Shown here: positions 45,794 through 56,818 of the stretch, in pieces | Numbering within the stretch: position 1 is the stretch's first letter | Layout: every line of letters starts with the position of its first letter | Source of the DNA: Nonomuraea candida | Lineage (GTDB): Bacteria; Actinomycetota; Actinomycetes; Streptosporangiales; Streptosporangiaceae | Direction: 5' to 3' | Length of the DNA: 64,000 nt | Assembly: GCF_000725485.1 (NCBI RefSeq) | Contig: NZ_JOAG01000029.1 | Span: forward strand, 117,781-181,780 | The notes under the pieces: generated by a model | What the model saw: the letters and a program-made list of their open reading frames with translations, nothing else | What the model was told of the DNA's origin: nothing | Databases searched by the model: none | Position numbers and translations under genes: made by a program

Positions 45794-47224
45794 TCAGGCG
45801 GGACGTCTGGGCTGGAACAGCCAGGCGTCGAAGAGCGCGTCGAGGCTCTTGCCCGACAGCCGCTCGGCGAGGTCGATGAACTGCTCGGTGGTGACATGAC
45901 CGTAGCGGTGCTCGGAGGTCCACGTCTTGAGCAGCCGGAAGAACGTGGCGTCGCCGATGGCCTGGCGCAGGGCGTGCAGGGTCATGCCGCCGCGCGTGTA
46001 GACGGAGGCGTTGAACAGGTCGTCGGGCTTGGCGCGGCCGGGGGGATATTTCCAGATCGGGTCGGAGGCGGGGCGGGCGTGGGCCTCCTTGAAGTGGGCG
46101 GCCGCGCTCTTCTTGCCCTTGCGCTCCGACCACAACCACTCGGCGTAGGTGGCGAAGCCCTCGTTGAGCCAGAGGTCCTTCCAGCGCCGGATGGTCAGGC
46201 TGTTGCCGAACCACTGGTGGGCCAGCTCGTGCGCGATGATCATCTCGTCGGGCTGGAAGCCGCCGTAGAGCGGCTTGGTCTGGTTTTCCAGGGCGTAGCC
46301 GGCGCTGTAGTCGTCGACGATGCCGCCGGTCGAGGAGAACGGGTAGGGCCCGAACACCGTGGCCCAGTAGTCGGTGGCCTCGCCGGAGATCCGGTGGAGC
46401 GAGTCGAGCGAGTCTTTGTACTTCGGGTCGGCGGCGGCCAGGTTGGGGATGCCGCCGGGCGTGGCGCCCTCGCGCAGCTCGAACTTGCCCAGCGTGGCCG
46501 TGGCCAGGTAGGTCGCCATCGGATGGCGCTCGCGCCAGCGGTAGGTGGTGCGGCCCCCGGAGGTGGTGGGCTCGCCGACCCGCTCGCCGTTGGCGAGGGC
46601 CGTCAGCCCGGCCGGCACGGTGATCGTGAAGTCGAACGTGGCCTTGTCGGAGGGATGGTCGTTGCCGGGGAACCAGGTCTTGGAGCCGTTGGGCTCGGAG
46701 GCCACGAAGGCGCCGTCGGAGGTCGGGATGAACCCGTAGGTGCCCAGGTTGGCGTGGTCCTGGGCGGGCTTGGGCATGCCGGAGTAGGTGACCTTGACCG
46801 TGAAGTCGCTGTCGTCGCCGATCGGCTCGGCGGGCCGCACGGTCAGCTCGTCGCCCTTCCTGCCGAACGTGGCCGGCACCCCGTCGACCGTGACCTCGCG
46901 CACGTCGAGCCCGCTCAGGTCGAGGTTGAAGCTGGTCAGGTCGTGGGTGGCGGCGGCGCTGATGGTGGCCACGCCGTCGAGCCGCTTGGTGGCGGGCGTG
47001 TAGCCGACGACCAGGTCGTAGTGGGAGACGTCGTAGCCGCCGTTGCCGTCGCCGGGGAAGTCGGGGTCGCCGATGCCGGCCGCGCCCACGCCCTCGGCCG
47101 CCCCGGCGGCCGCGGCGGAGGGGGTGGACGTGGCCCGGCCGGTCGGCGGCTCGCCGGCGGGCGAGCAGGCGAGCACGCTGACGAGCGTCGCGAGCATGGC
47201 CACCCGGCGTCTGGTGGAACGCAT
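45794..47224 (-). CDS. Secreted M1-family metallopeptidase lipoprotein
   Basis: 476 aa. The signal peptide ends in lipobox SVLAC, then an Ala/Ser/Thr/Pro linker. Catalytic zinc motif IIAHELAHQWFGNS with the third ligand in LWLNEGFATYAEW, the gluzincin HExxH-x18-E layout. The usual GxMEN exopeptidase motif is changed to GYALEN. The protein is about half the length of aminopeptidase N and lacks its C-terminal ERAP domain, as in short actinobacterial M1 lipoproteins. It probably trims extracellular peptides. Starts 47 bp downstream of the RDD gene stop, so possibly co-transcribed. Confidence 0.88.
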   Translation of the reverse strand: MRSTRRRVAMLATLVSVLACSPAGEPPTGRATSTPSAAAAGAAEGVGAAGIGDPDFPGDGNGGYDVSHYDLVVGYTPATKRLDGVATISAAATHDLTSFNLDLSGLDVREVTVDGVPATFGRKGDELTVRPAEPIGDDSDFTVKVTYSGMPKPAQDHANLGTYGFIPTSDGAFVASEPNGSKTWFPGNDHPSDKATFDFTITVPAGLTALANGERVGEPTTSGGRTTYRWRERHPMATYLATATLGKFELREGATPGGIPNLAAADPKYKDSLDSLHRISGEATDYWATVFGPYPFSSTGGIVDDYSAGYALENQTKPLYGGFQPDEMIIAHELAHQWFGNSLTIRRWKDLWLNEGFATYAEWLWSERKGKKSAAAHFKEAHARPASDPIWKYPPGRAKPDDLFNASVYTRGGMTLHALRQAIGDATFFRLLKTWTSEHRYGHVTTEQFIDLAERLSGKSLDALFDAWLFQPRRPA

Positions 47225-47270
47225 AGGCGAACGGGCCCCCTTCAGGTCGTGACCAGAATATTACGCTGAG

Positions 47271-47714
47271 TCAGGCGTTCACCACGACCGTCCGGGCTGC
47301 CTTGTCATGAAGGGCCTGTTTACGGGGGTCGAAGAGGATCCAGCCGAGATCCAGCAGGGTGCCGACGCAGCAGAGCCAGCCGAGCGCGGTGGCCACGGCC
47401 TGCCTGACCGCCGCCTGCCCCACGCCTATCCTCCCGTCGTACTCGGACACGACACGGAGGCCGAAGAGCTTCTTGCCCAGAGTCTGACCGTTCCAGAAGG
47501 CGTGCAGCAGCCAGAAGTACAGGAAGGCCACCAGACCTGCCAGAAAGGTGTGCTGCACCGGATAGCGGTCCCAGGCGCCTCTGCTCGCGTCCCAGACGTA
47601 GTCCCAGCTCGTCCGGGTGAAGGGGGCGGAGATGACGATGACGACGAGCCAGTCGAGGACGCCGGCGAACAGCCGCCGCCAGCGTCCCGCCAGCCCCGGT
47701 GGCGGCAGTCCCAT
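47271..47714 (-). CDS. RDD family membrane protein
   Basis: About 147 aa from ATG 47714 (TTG 47747 would add 11). AGRWRRLFAGVLDWLVV is the RDD signature, with the Arg and Asp in TM1. FWNGQTLGKKLFGLRVV precedes the last two helices. Three or four TMs. RDD proteins are thought to be transporters or membrane modifiers, with no fixed substrate. It directly follows the HPPD gene, with the TTG start one base after that stop, so operonic. Confidence 0.82.
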   Translation of the reverse strand: MGLPPPGLAGRWRRLFAGVLDWLVVIVISAPFTRTSWDYVWDASRGAWDRYPVQHTFLAGLVAFLYFWLLHAFWNGQTLGKKLFGLRVVSEYDGRIGVGQAAVRQAVATALGWLCCVGTLLDLGWILFDPRKQALHDKAARTVVVNA

Positions 47715-47748
47715 GAGATCTGGATGACCACCACCAAGTCGGGACAAA

Positions 47749-48861
<1,113 letters not shown>

Positions 48862-48887
48862 TCAAACTCTGGATTTGTCTGGACGAG

Positions 48888-48895
48888 TTGCGCAA
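48888..48895. promoter_or_regulatory. TTGCGCAA palindrome between hppD and the Lrp/AsnC gene
   Basis: A perfect 8-bp palindrome in a 103-bp divergent gap, with a related TGCACAA 24 bases on (48921-48927). Lrp/AsnC proteins often bind such short palindromes; assignment is tentative. Confidence 0.4.
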
Positions 48896-48961
48896 GAGTT
48901 ACCTGAATGAGTGCACAATCTGCCTAGTGCTCCGGCGATCTCTCCGGTAATGCTGTGCAGC

Positions 48962-49444
48962 ATGACGACGATCGACGACCTCGACGCCCGGCTGATCGCC
49001 CTGCTGACGAAGGAGCCCCGGCTGGGGGTGCTGGAGTGCTCACGGAGGCTGGGGGTGGCCCGTGGCACGGTCCAGGCCAGGCTCGACCGGATGGTCGACA
49101 GGGGGGTGATCACCGGCTTCGGGCCCGACGTGTCGCCGGCCGCGCTCGGCTACGACGTCACCGCGTTCGTCAGCATGGAGATCCGGCAGGTGGCCGGGCA
49201 CGATCCGGTGGCCGACCGGCTGGCGCGCATCCCGGAGGTGCTGGAGGTCCACACGATCACCGGCGACAGCGATCTGCTGTGCCGGGTGGTCGCCAGGACG
49301 AACGCGGATTTGCAACGGGTTATCGATCGGATCGTCGATGTACAGGGCGTACTCAGGACTAATTCGATCATCGCCCTTGACACTCCGGTTCCGTATCGGG
49401 TGTTGCCTTTGGTCGCCGATGTTCCGCGTCGCGAGGGCCGTTAG
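48962..49444 (+). CDS. Lrp/AsnC family transcriptional regulator
   Basis: 160 aa. N-terminal winged helix-turn-helix (IDDLDARLIALLTKEPRLG, CSRRLGVARGTVQARLDRM) and C-terminal RAM ligand domain (VHTITGDSDLLCRVVART). ATG 48962 gives the usual family start; ATG 48950 is also in frame. Divergent from hppD, so an aromatic amino acid or its keto acid is the likely effector. Confidence 0.9.
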   Translation: MTTIDDLDARLIALLTKEPRLGVLECSRRLGVARGTVQARLDRMVDRGVITGFGPDVSPAALGYDVTAFVSMEIRQVAGHDPVADRLARIPEVLEVHTITGDSDLLCRVVARTNADLQRVIDRIVDVQGVLRTNSIIALDTPVPYRVLPLVADVPRREGR

Positions 49445-49570
49445 CCGTACTATCGGCAAGGGACGAGGCACCATTGTCGATCGTTTACCCTTACCATTCG
49501 CCCAGCTTGCGGGGGTTGGGCGAGGCTCGACGAGGGGAGGTCGTGGGTGCGGAGCGGCGGTGGTAAGGGA

Positions 49571-51700
49571 ATGCGGAAACGGCGGATTCTCCGGGTTGTT
49601 CTGATTTCAATCGGCACGGGAATCCTCGTACTGGTCGGGCTTTTCGCCGTAGCCTGGGCGCTGACTCCGATTCCGGACACAACCCAGAAACAGGCCACCG
49701 CGCAGGGTTCGGTGATCTATTACCGCGACGGCAAGAGCGTGCTCGCCCGGCAGGGGGTCGACCGCAGGAGGGTCGATCTCGCCCAGGTGCCCAAGCACGT
49801 GCGCGACGCGGTCATCGCCGCCGAGAACCGCTCGTTCTACGACGACGCCGGCGTCTCGCTCAAGGGCACCGCGCGGGCCGTGTGGTCCACCGTCACCGGG
49901 CAGCAGCTCCAGGGCGGCTCCACCATCACCCAGCAGCTCGTGCGCAACTACTACAGCGGGCTGAGCCAGGAACGTTCCGTCACCCGCAAGTTCAAAGAGA
50001 TCCTCATCGCGATGAAGGTCGACCAGTCCAAGTCGAAGGACTGGGTGCTGGAGCAGTACCTCAACACGATCTACTTCGGCCGGGGCGCCAACGGCGTGCA
50101 GTCGGCCGCGCGCGCCTACTTCGGCAAGGACGTCGAGGAGCTGAGCGTGGCCGAGGGCGCCTACCTCGCGGCGGTGATCCAGCAGCCCAGCCGCTTCGCC
50201 GACCCCAAGGGCTCCGACCTGGCGGCGGCCAGGGCGCGCTGGCGGTCGGTGATCGACGCGATGGGGCAGACCGGCGCGCTGACCCCCCAGCAGGCGGCCG
50301 CCGAGACGTTCCCCGAGCTGCGCGTGCCGAAGAAGCCGTTCGAGCTCAAGGGGCAGGCCCAGTACATGCTGGAGCAGGTCACGGCCGAGCTCAACCGCCG
50401 CGGCTACACCGACGAGGACATCAACAGCGGCGGCCTCAAGATCGTCACGACGTTCGACAAGAAGCTCATGCAGGCCGCCCAGCGGGCGGTGGACGACGTG
50501 CTGCCCGACAACACGCCCAAGAAGGTGCGCACGGGGCTGGCGGCCGTCGATCCCGGCACCGGCGAGGTCGTCGCCTTCTACGGCGGGCGGCCGTCGCAGT
50601 CGCAGTACTACGACAGCGCGTTCTCGGCCAAGGTCATGGCCGGGTCCACGTTCAAGCCGTACACGCTGGCCGCGGCCCTCGACAACGGCTTCGACCTGTC
50701 CACCAGGGTCGACGGCAACTCGCCGCTGCGCGTGGCCTCGGCCGCCCAGGCCATCCCCAACGACGGCGACCGCTCCTACGGCCAGATCAACCTGGTCAGC
50801 GCCACCCAGAACTCCGTCAACACCGCGTTCGTGGACCTCGGCCAGAAGGTCGGCCTGGACAAGGTGGCCAAGACCGCCGAGGCGGCCGGCATCCCCGCCG
50901 CCCAGCTGGAGAAGCAGAAGAGCGCCGCCTCCTTCCCGCTCGGCGTGTCCTCCGTCAGCGCCGTCCAGAACGCCTCCGGCTTCTCCACCTTCGCCAACAA
51001 GGGCGTGCACATGGAGGCCCACGTGGTGCGGTCGGTCACCGACGCGGAAGGCCACAAGGAGGTCGTCAAGCCGGCCTCGACGAGGGTGGTCAGCGAGCAG
51101 GCCGCCGCCGACACCACCTTCGCGATGCAGCAGGTCGTCAAGTACGGCACCGGCACCGCCGCCAGGCTCTACGACCGCCCGGTGGCCGGCAAGACGGGCA
51201 CCACGGACGACTCGCGCTCGGTCTGGTTCAACGGCTTCACCCCGCAGCTCGCGGTGGCGGTCAACATGTTCCGCGACGACAACGCCACGGTCTCGATCCC
51301 CGGCTACGGCACGCAGTTCGGCGGCCAGCTCCCGGCGCAGATCTGGCGGGCGTTCATGACGGAGGCGATGGCGGGCAAGCCGGTCGAGGAGTTCCCCGAG
51401 CCGTCGGAGTTCGGCTGGTCGTCCGGCTACTCGCAGCCCGAGCGCGGCATGGGCGGGCCCGACCGGACGTACCCGCGGCCGGGGAACCAGGACGACTGGG
51501 ACTCGCCCGAGCCGGGCACCGGCCCGCCGCCGTCCTCCGGCCCGCCGGCCACGCAGGGGCCGCGCGGCGACGGCCCGCCGGAGGAGCAGGAGGAGGAGCC
51601 CTCCCCGTCCGACCTCGACCTGCCCGCCCAGCCGTCACTCCAGGAGGAGGACACGGTGGACGACGGCCGCGACCGCCAGGAGCGCCAACCGGCCCGCTGA
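49571..51700 (+). CDS. Class A penicillin-binding protein
   Basis: 709 aa bifunctional peptidoglycan synthase. One TM anchor (about 7-30). Transglycosylase domain: AAENRSFYDDAGVS (catalytic Glu about 84) and GGSTITQQLVRNYY. Transpeptidase domain: SxxK as AGSTFKPYTLAAAL (Ser about 359), SxN as TQNSVNTAF and KTG as VAGKTGTTDDSRSVWF (about 540). A ~110-residue Pro/Gly/Glu-rich extracellular tail ends the protein. ATG 49571 follows GGTAAGGGA; GTG 49547 would add eight residues. It converges with the DUF255 gene across a 38-bp repeat array. Confidence 0.93.
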   Translation: MRKRRILRVVLISIGTGILVLVGLFAVAWALTPIPDTTQKQATAQGSVIYYRDGKSVLARQGVDRRRVDLAQVPKHVRDAVIAAENRSFYDDAGVSLKGTARAVWSTVTGQQLQGGSTITQQLVRNYYSGLSQERSVTRKFKEILIAMKVDQSKSKDWVLEQYLNTIYFGRGANGVQSAARAYFGKDVEELSVAEGAYLAAVIQQPSRFADPKGSDLAAARARWRSVIDAMGQTGALTPQQAAAETFPELRVPKKPFELKGQAQYMLEQVTAELNRRGYTDEDINSGGLKIVTTFDKKLMQAAQRAVDDVLPDNTPKKVRTGLAAVDPGTGEVVAFYGGRPSQSQYYDSAFSAKVMAGSTFKPYTLAAALDNGFDLSTRVDGNSPLRVASAAQAIPNDGDRSYGQINLVSATQNSVNTAFVDLGQKVGLDKVAKTAEAAGIPAAQLEKQKSAASFPLGVSSVSAVQNASGFSTFANKGVHMEAHVVRSVTDAEGHKEVVKPASTRVVSEQAAADTTFAMQQVVKYGTGTAARLYDRPVAGKTGTTDDSRSVWFNGFTPQLAVAVNMFRDDNATVSIPGYGTQFGGQLPAQIWRAFMTEAMAGKPVEEFPEPSEFGWSSGYSQPERGMGGPDRTYPRPGNQDDWDSPEPGTGPPPSSGPPATQGPRGDGPPEEQEEEPSPSDLDLPAQPSLQEEDTVDDGRDRQERQPAR

Positions 51701-51721
51701 CCCGTCACGACCCCGACGCCC

Positions 51722-51860
51722 GCGCCCTTCCGCGACCACGCGCCCGGCCGCGCCTTCCCGCGCCCTTCCGCGACCACGCGCCGGGCCGCGCCCTTCCGCG
51801 CCCTTCCGCGACCACGCGCCGGGCCGCGCCCTTCCGCGCCCTTCCGTGACCACGCGCCCG
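51722..51860. repeat. 38-bp GC-rich tandem repeat (about 3.6 copies) between convergent genes
   Basis: Units starting GCGCCCTTCC lie at 51722, 51760, 51798 and 51836, with GCGACCACGCGCC in the middle (GTGACC in the last). The copies are nearly identical, implying recent expansion. Confidence 0.9.
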
Positions 51861-51933
51861 CCGGAGCGCCGGGCCCGGGCAGTGGCGCGATCCGGGGTCG
51901 TGCCGGTGCTCGGGGTCTCCCGGTGGGCCGGGG

Positions 51934-53937
51934 TCAGCCGGAGGAGAGTTCGGCGCGCAGGGCGTCGGTGGTCGTCACCGGCATCCGGCACGTGAAGCCC
52001 CTGCACACGTAGGCGGCCGGCGCCTCGCCCACCAGCCCGCGCCCCTCCAGCAGGGCGGGGAAGACGGGCTCGCGCGGCACGAGCGGATCGCCCGTGCCCC
52101 GGTCGGCGGTGTCGCCCCGCCCGAGCGCGACGACCAGCCCCGGCGTGTCGGCCAGCAGCGCCTGCCTGTGCAGCGCCGCCGTGCGCGGGTCGTCGGCGGG
52201 GCCGACCACCGCCACCTCCACCGGCCCCGACAGCGCGGCCCGCGCCACCGCCAGCCCCCACCCGGCGAACCTGGCGTGCCCGGGCGCCAGCACCGACACG
52301 GTGCCGAGCGCGGCCTGGGCGGCCTCGCGGTGCCGCGTCGAGCCGGTCAGGGCGCCGTAGGAGAGCAGCGCGCCCGCGGCGGCGTACTGGCCCGAGGGGG
52401 TGGCGTTGTCGGTCGGGTCCTGGGGGCGCTGGAAGAGCCGCTCGGCGTCGTCGGCGGTGTCGTAGAAGCCGCCGGCGCCGTCGGAGAACCGGTCGAGCAC
52501 GGTGTCGAGCAGCGCGCCCGCCAGCCGCAGCCACCGGGCCTCGCCGGTCACGCCGTACAGGGAGATCAGGCCCTCGGCCAGGTTGCCGTAGTCGTCGAGC
52601 ACCCCGGCGTTCGCGCCCGCCCGGCCGTCCCGGGAGGTGCGCAGCAGCCTGCCGCCGGTCACGTGCAGGCCGGCCAGCAGCTCGGCCGCCTCCGTGGCCG
52701 CCGCCACCAGGTCGGGCCGCTCGAAGACGGCGCCGGTCTCGGCCAGGGCCGCGATGGCCAGGCCGTTCCAGGAGGCCACGACCTTGTCGTCGCGGCCGGG
52801 GCGCACCCGCCGCTCCCTGGCGGCCAGCAGCCGCGCCCGCACGTCCGCGTAGCGCGCCGGGTCCTCGGGGTCGCGCAGGAGCTGCAGCACCGACGTGCCG
52901 TGCTCGAACGTGCCCTCCGGCGTCACCTCGAACAGCCCGCCCGCCCAGCGGCCGTCGTCGTCGCCGAGCGCCTCGCGCAGCTCGCCGGGGGTCCAGACGT
53001 AGTATTTGCCCTCCACGCCCTCGCTGTCGGCGTCGAGCGCCGAGGCGAAGCCGCCCTCCGGGGTGCGCAGCTCGCGCAGCAGCCAGCCGGCCGTCTCCAG
53101 CGCCACCCGCCGGGCGAGCTCGCCGCCGCCCGCCTTCCACCAGTGGGTGTAGACGCGCAGCAGCAGGGCGTTGTCGTAGAGCATCTTCTCGAAGTGCGGC
53201 ACCACCCAGGCGTCGTCCACGCTGTAGCGCGCGAACCCGCCGCCGAGCTGGTCGTAGATGCCGCCCCGGGCCATCGCCTCCAGCGTCTTGCCGCTCATCT
53301 CGCGCTCGCCCGAGCGCAGCAGGAACTCCAGCACCATCGACGGCGGGAACTTCGGCGCCCCGCCGAACCCGCCCCTGGCGGCGTCGAACGACTCGCGCAG
53401 GTTGCCCAGGGCCTGCCGCAGCGTCTCCTCGCCCGGCAGCGGGCCGCTGGGCAGCGTGGTGTTGGCGTTGAGCGCCTCGACCACCTTCGCCCCCTGCTTC
53501 AGCACGGAGTCCCTGTCGCCCGTCCACACGTTGTGGACCTCGGTGAGCAGGCGCCGGAACTGGGGGCGCGGGAAGTAGGTGCCGCAGTAGAACGGGTGGC
53601 CGTCGGGCGTGGCGAACACCGTCATGGGCCAGCCGCCCTGCCGGGTCATGGCCTGCGTGGCGCCCATGTAGACGGCGTCGACGTCGGGCCGCTCCTCGCG
53701 GTCCACCTTGATGTTGACGAAGTGCTCGTTCATCAGGCGGGCGGTCTCGGCGTCCTCGAAGCTCTCGTGTGCCATGACGTGGCACCAGTGGCATGCCGAG
53801 TAGCCCACGCTGATCAGCAGGGGCACGTCGCGCCGCCGCGCCTCCCGCATCGCCTCCTCGCCCCACGGCCACCAGTCGACCGGGTTGTCGGCGTGCTGGA
53901 GGAGGTAGGGAGAGGTCTCACTGCCGAGCCTGTTCAT
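51934..53937 (-). CDS. DUF255/thioredoxin-fold protein (YyaL/SPATA20 family)
   Basis: 667 aa. N-terminal thioredoxin-like domain: [20 protein letters not shown], then [17 protein letters not shown] (CxxC at 49/52) and [16 protein letters not shown]. The remaining ~500 residues form an (alpha/alpha)6 barrel related to cellobiose 2-epimerase/GH76 folds ([37 protein letters not shown]). Function of the family is not settled. It holds the Rv1084 position next to the mca cluster, supporting a thiol/redox link. ATG 53937. Confidence 0.9.
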   Translation of the reverse strand: MNRLGSETSPYLLQHADNPVDWWPWGEEAMREARRRDVPLLISVGYSACHWCHVMAHESFEDAETARLMNEHFVNIKVDREERPDVDAVYMGATQAMTRQGGWPMTVFATPDGHPFYCGTYFPRPQFRRLLTEVHNVWTGDRDSVLKQGAKVVEALNANTTLPSGPLPGEETLRQALGNLRESFDAARGGFGGAPKFPPSMVLEFLLRSGEREMSGKTLEAMARGGIYDQLGGGFARYSVDDAWVVPHFEKMLYDNALLLRVYTHWWKAGGGELARRVALETAGWLLRELRTPEGGFASALDADSEGVEGKYYVWTPGELREALGDDDGRWAGGLFEVTPEGTFEHGTSVLQLLRDPEDPARYADVRARLLAARERRVRPGRDDKVVASWNGLAIAALAETGAVFERPDLVAAATEAAELLAGLHVTGGRLLRTSRDGRAGANAGVLDDYGNLAEGLISLYGVTGEARWLRLAGALLDTVLDRFSDGAGGFYDTADDAERLFQRPQDPTDNATPSGQYAAAGALLSYGALTGSTRHREAAQAALGTVSVLAPGHARFAGWGLAVARAALSGPVEVAVVGPADDPRTAALHRQALLADTPGLVVALGRGDTADRGTGDPLVPREPVFPALLEGRGLVGEAPAAYVCRGFTCRMPVTTTDALRAELSSG

Positions 53938-54067
53938 AAGCTCAGGCTCTCATACCGCCCCGCCGGGGCCGCGCGCGCGAGCGGGCCGCGGCGCGAGCCC
54001 CGTCTCCTGACGGCCGGGCCGCGACGGCGGCTGACTGCGGGCGGGGGGACGGCGTAGGTTACGGGGC

Positions 54068-55222
54068 GTGGATATGGACTTCGTCTGCGCCCACGCCGGC
54101 CGTCCGGCGTCCGCCATCACGCGCAGGGACGTGGCGCGCGCGCTGCTCGCCGTGCCCTCGGGGGTGGCGCTCGTGGCGCTGCCCGACCTGCGGCGGGCCA
54201 TGATGTCGGCGGGCAACCCGCTGTCCCTGCCCTTCTGGGAGTCCGCCAAGGCGACCCTCAGCTCGATCGAGGCGGGGGTGGCCACGGTCGGTGACGTGCA
54301 ACGGTGGGTCGAGTCCACCGGCACCGAGCCGGTCCTCATGACGCCCGGCTACTTCGTCTGGCCCGAGGAGGACGAGCGCGGGCCGGTGGCGACCGAGATG
54401 TTCGCGCGGCTGGTCGCGTACCTGGAGGAGCGGGTCGAGGCCGGGGAGATCGACCCCGACGCGCTGGCGACCGGCGACCGGGACGCCCGGGCCGCCTACG
54501 AGGAACTGCAGGAGCGCTGGCTGGGCACGCCGCTGCCGGACGGCCGGGTGCCGGGCTTCGCGGTCAGCGACGAGCAGGACGAGGAGCTGTTCGCGGCCTG
54601 GGACGAGGAGGAGGCGTTCGCGCTGTCGGAGCTGCGCCGCATCCTGGCGGAGCTGCCCAAGCCGCCCGTGCTGCCCGCCGCGGAGCTGGCGGCGGCCGCG
54701 GCGCGCCTGCGGGCGCTGCTGGCCATGCCCGGCTATCCCGCCAACGTGCTGCGGGCCTGCGCCGGGTTCGACGACCGGCCGATGCCCGACGACGACGTGG
54801 AGCTGTGGCTGACGGTGGCGGCGGGCGTGGCGGGGCCCGTCTCCGACCTGTCGGAGGGCGAGGACGTGCTGGAGGAGTTCGCCGACCTCGACGGGGAGCT
54901 GAGCGACGAGGACGCGACGCTGGCCAACCTCTGCGCGATCCAGCACGCCGACTGGCTGGCCGGGGTGGCGGCGCTGGTCAGGCTGGGGCCCGGGGTGCTG
55001 GCCTCGCCCGAGCGGATGGCGCGGCTCATCGCCGAGTCCGAGGACATCGAGATCGACGACCAGGACGCCGACGACCTGGACGCGACGGAGGGGTTGTTCG
55101 AGTCGGTGGTGAGCCTGTGGCGCCACCTCGGCATCGTGGACCGGGACGAGGTGCTCACGCCGCTGGGCTGGTGGGGGCTGCCCAAGGCGCTCGAACGCGC
55201 CTGGTCACCCGCCACCGACTGA
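54068..55222 (+). CDS. Acidic conserved hypothetical protein
   Basis: 384 aa from GTG 54068; ATG 54074 is an alternative. Soluble with no signal peptide, rich in Asp/Glu (for example SDEQDEELFAAWDEEEAF and IEIDDQDADDLDATEG) and predicted mostly helical. No motif of a known enzyme was recognised. It lies on the plus strand, divergent from the DUF255 gene and convergent with a small acetyltransferase gene. Codon usage and GC at third positions match its neighbours, so it is a resident gene. Confidence 0.65.
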   Translation: MDMDFVCAHAGRPASAITRRDVARALLAVPSGVALVALPDLRRAMMSAGNPLSLPFWESAKATLSSIEAGVATVGDVQRWVESTGTEPVLMTPGYFVWPEEDERGPVATEMFARLVAYLEERVEAGEIDPDALATGDRDARAAYEELQERWLGTPLPDGRVPGFAVSDEQDEELFAAWDEEEAFALSELRRILAELPKPPVLPAAELAAAAARLRALLAMPGYPANVLRACAGFDDRPMPDDDVELWLTVAAGVAGPVSDLSEGEDVLEEFADLDGELSDEDATLANLCAIQHADWLAGVAALVRLGPGVLASPERMARLIAESEDIEIDDQDADDLDATEGLFESVVSLWRHLGIVDRDEVLTPLGWWGLPKALERAWSPATD

Positions 55223-55247
55223 CCCGCGTCCGCCGGGGGCGCGGCGG

Positions 55248-55541
55248 TCACTCGGGCTCGGCGCCGTCCAGCAGGCTCTCGAACTCGGGGTGGCGCTTGA
55301 TGTACTTCGCGACGTACGGGCAGACCGGCACGACGCGCAGGCCCGTGTCGGCGCTCGCCTGGAGGGCGTGGCCGACCAGCCGGCCCGCCAGCCCCTGCCC
55401 TTCGTAGGCGGGCGCGACCTCGGTGTGCGTGAGAACGATCTTCGTGGGCAGCAGGCGGTAGTCGGCGAACCCGGCGACCTTGCCGTCCACGAGAATCTCG
55501 AACCGGCTCTCCGTCGTGTTGTCGACCACTTCGATCGCCAT
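55248..55541 (-). CDS. Small GNAT-like acetyltransferase (YjdJ/NATD1 type)
   Basis: 97 aa. FEILVDGKVAGFADYRLL, IVLTHTEVAPAYEGQGLAGRLVGHAL (acetyl-CoA loop QGLAGR) and LRVVPVCPYVAKYIKRHPEF are the exact layout of the minimal GNAT family that includes human NATD1. The conserved Cys-Pro-Tyr and His-Pro motifs are present. Substrate unknown. ATG 55541 follows directly on the TAG stop of the upstream 54-aa membrane protein, so coupled. Confidence 0.9.
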   Translation of the reverse strand: MAIEVVDNTTESRFEILVDGKVAGFADYRLLPTKIVLTHTEVAPAYEGQGLAGRLVGHALQASADTGLRVVPVCPYVAKYIKRHPEFESLLDGAEPE

Positions 55542-55706
55542 CTACTTGGCCCTCTTGTCGTCGGCCTCGCCGGCGTGCGGCAGATCGATCTTGGCCATCT
55601 GCTTGTTCATGTTCTTCACCAGGAAGTACAGCGCGAAGCCGAGGCCGGCCACGACAAGGAAGCCGAGCAGACCCGGGCTCACTTCTCCTGCTGCTAGTGC
55701 GTTCAC
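55542..55706 (-). CDS. Small membrane protein downstream of mca (Rv1083-like position)
   Basis: 54 aa: GTG start at 55706, TAG ending at 55542, directly abutting the acetyltransferase ATG. Residues 12-30 form one TM helix (GLLGFLVVAGLGFALYFLV), followed by KNMNKQMAKIDLP and a charged tail. The GGAAGG site is very close to the GTG. A short membrane protein in this place next to mca is conserved in actinobacteria (Rv1083 in M. tuberculosis). Function unknown. Confidence 0.7.
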   Translation of the reverse strand: MNALAAGEVSPGLLGFLVVAGLGFALYFLVKNMNKQMAKIDLPHAGEADDKRAK

Positions 55707-55800
55707 CCTTCCAGTCTGCCACCGGGGGGCCGTGGTCCGGCCGGCGGCACGGCCCCGGCACGGCCAGGGGCACGGCCGGCGGCACGGCCCCCGCGCGAGG

Positions 55801-56685
55801 TCAGTGGCAGGCGGGCTCGACCTCGTCGGCGTGGATGCCCGCGAACAGGTCGTCCTCGGGCAGCTCGGTGTCCACCAGGGAGCGCGCGAGGTGGTAGTCC
55901 TCGGTCGGCCAGATCTCCTGCTGCAGCTCGCGCGGGCAGACGAACCAGAAGCCGTCGGGGTCGACCTGGGTGGCGTGCGCCAGCAGGGCCTCGTCGCGGA
56001 TCTGGAAGTATTCGCCGCACGGCACCCGCGTGGTCACCGGCCACTTGGCGGGGCGGTCCTCCCAGCGGGAGATCCAGTCGGCGTAGGGGGAGCCGAGGCC
56101 GCGCTCGGTCATCGCCTCGTGCAGCGCCTCGAAGCGCTCCTTGGTGAAGCCCATCTGGTAGTAGAGCTTCAGCGGCTGCCAGGGGTCGCCGGTGCCGGGG
56201 TAGCGGTCGGGGTCGCCGGCCGCCTCGAACGCCTCGACGGAGACCCGGTTGGTCATGATGTGGTCGGGGTGCGGGTAGCCGCCGTCGTCGTCATAGGTGA
56301 TGATCACGTGCGGCCGGAACTCGCGTACGGCGGCCACCAGCGGGGCCGCGGCGTCCTCCAGCTTCTGCACGGCGAAGCAGCCCTCGGGCAGCTCCTCCTC
56401 CTCGCTCTCCGGCAGCCCGGAGTCCACGAAGCCCAGGAAACGCTGCTCGACGCCGAGGATCTCGCGCGCCCGGGCCATCTCGGCCCTGCGCACCTCGCCG
56501 ATGTTGGCGACGATCTCCGGGCGGTCCATCTTCGGGTTCAGCACCGACCCCCGCTCACCGCCCGTGAGGGTACAGACCAGCACTTCCACGCCTTCACGCA
56601 CGTAACGCGCCATCGTCGCGGCGCCCTTGCTCGACTCGTCGTCGGGGTGGGCGTGGACGGCCATCAGCCTCAGCGGTGCACTCAC
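55801..56685 (-). CDS. mca: Mycothiol S-conjugate amidase
   Basis: 294 aa. It cleaves mycothiol S-conjugates to glucosaminyl-inositol and a mercapturic acid for export, part of xenobiotic and electrophile detoxification. Zinc motif MAVHAHPDDESSKGA (His/Asp-Asp, about 10-20) and the second His in YPHPDHIMTNR; the general base Asp lies in AHPDDE. The length and the GYPHPDH pattern fit Mca rather than MshB. GTG 56685 with GAGGAG about ten bases upstream. Marks the organism as a mycothiol producer. Confidence 0.93.
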   Translation of the reverse strand: MSAPLRLMAVHAHPDDESSKGAATMARYVREGVEVLVCTLTGGERGSVLNPKMDRPEIVANIGEVRRAEMARAREILGVEQRFLGFVDSGLPESEEEELPEGCFAVQKLEDAAAPLVAAVREFRPHVIITYDDDGGYPHPDHIMTNRVSVEAFEAAGDPDRYPGTGDPWQPLKLYYQMGFTKERFEALHEAMTERGLGSPYADWISRWEDRPAKWPVTTRVPCGEYFQIRDEALLAHATQVDPDGFWFVCPRELQQEIWPTEDYHLARSLVDTELPEDDLFAGIHADEVEPACH

Positions 56686-56818
56686 GGGCCAGATGCTCCT
56701 CAGTAGGACCGGACAGTCGCCCAGAGAGGTTAGTTTCTGCTGGGCGGTCGCGAGGGCACACCCCTCGCGGGCGACAATTGTCTCGGATAACGCTGAGGGA
56801 GTGCAGGGAGATTCCGCC

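Noticed and set aside
55801..56685. LmbE-like deacetylase considered as MshB
   Set aside because: GYPHPDH pattern, length and the mca-DUF4307-greA context fit mycothiol conjugate amidase better.
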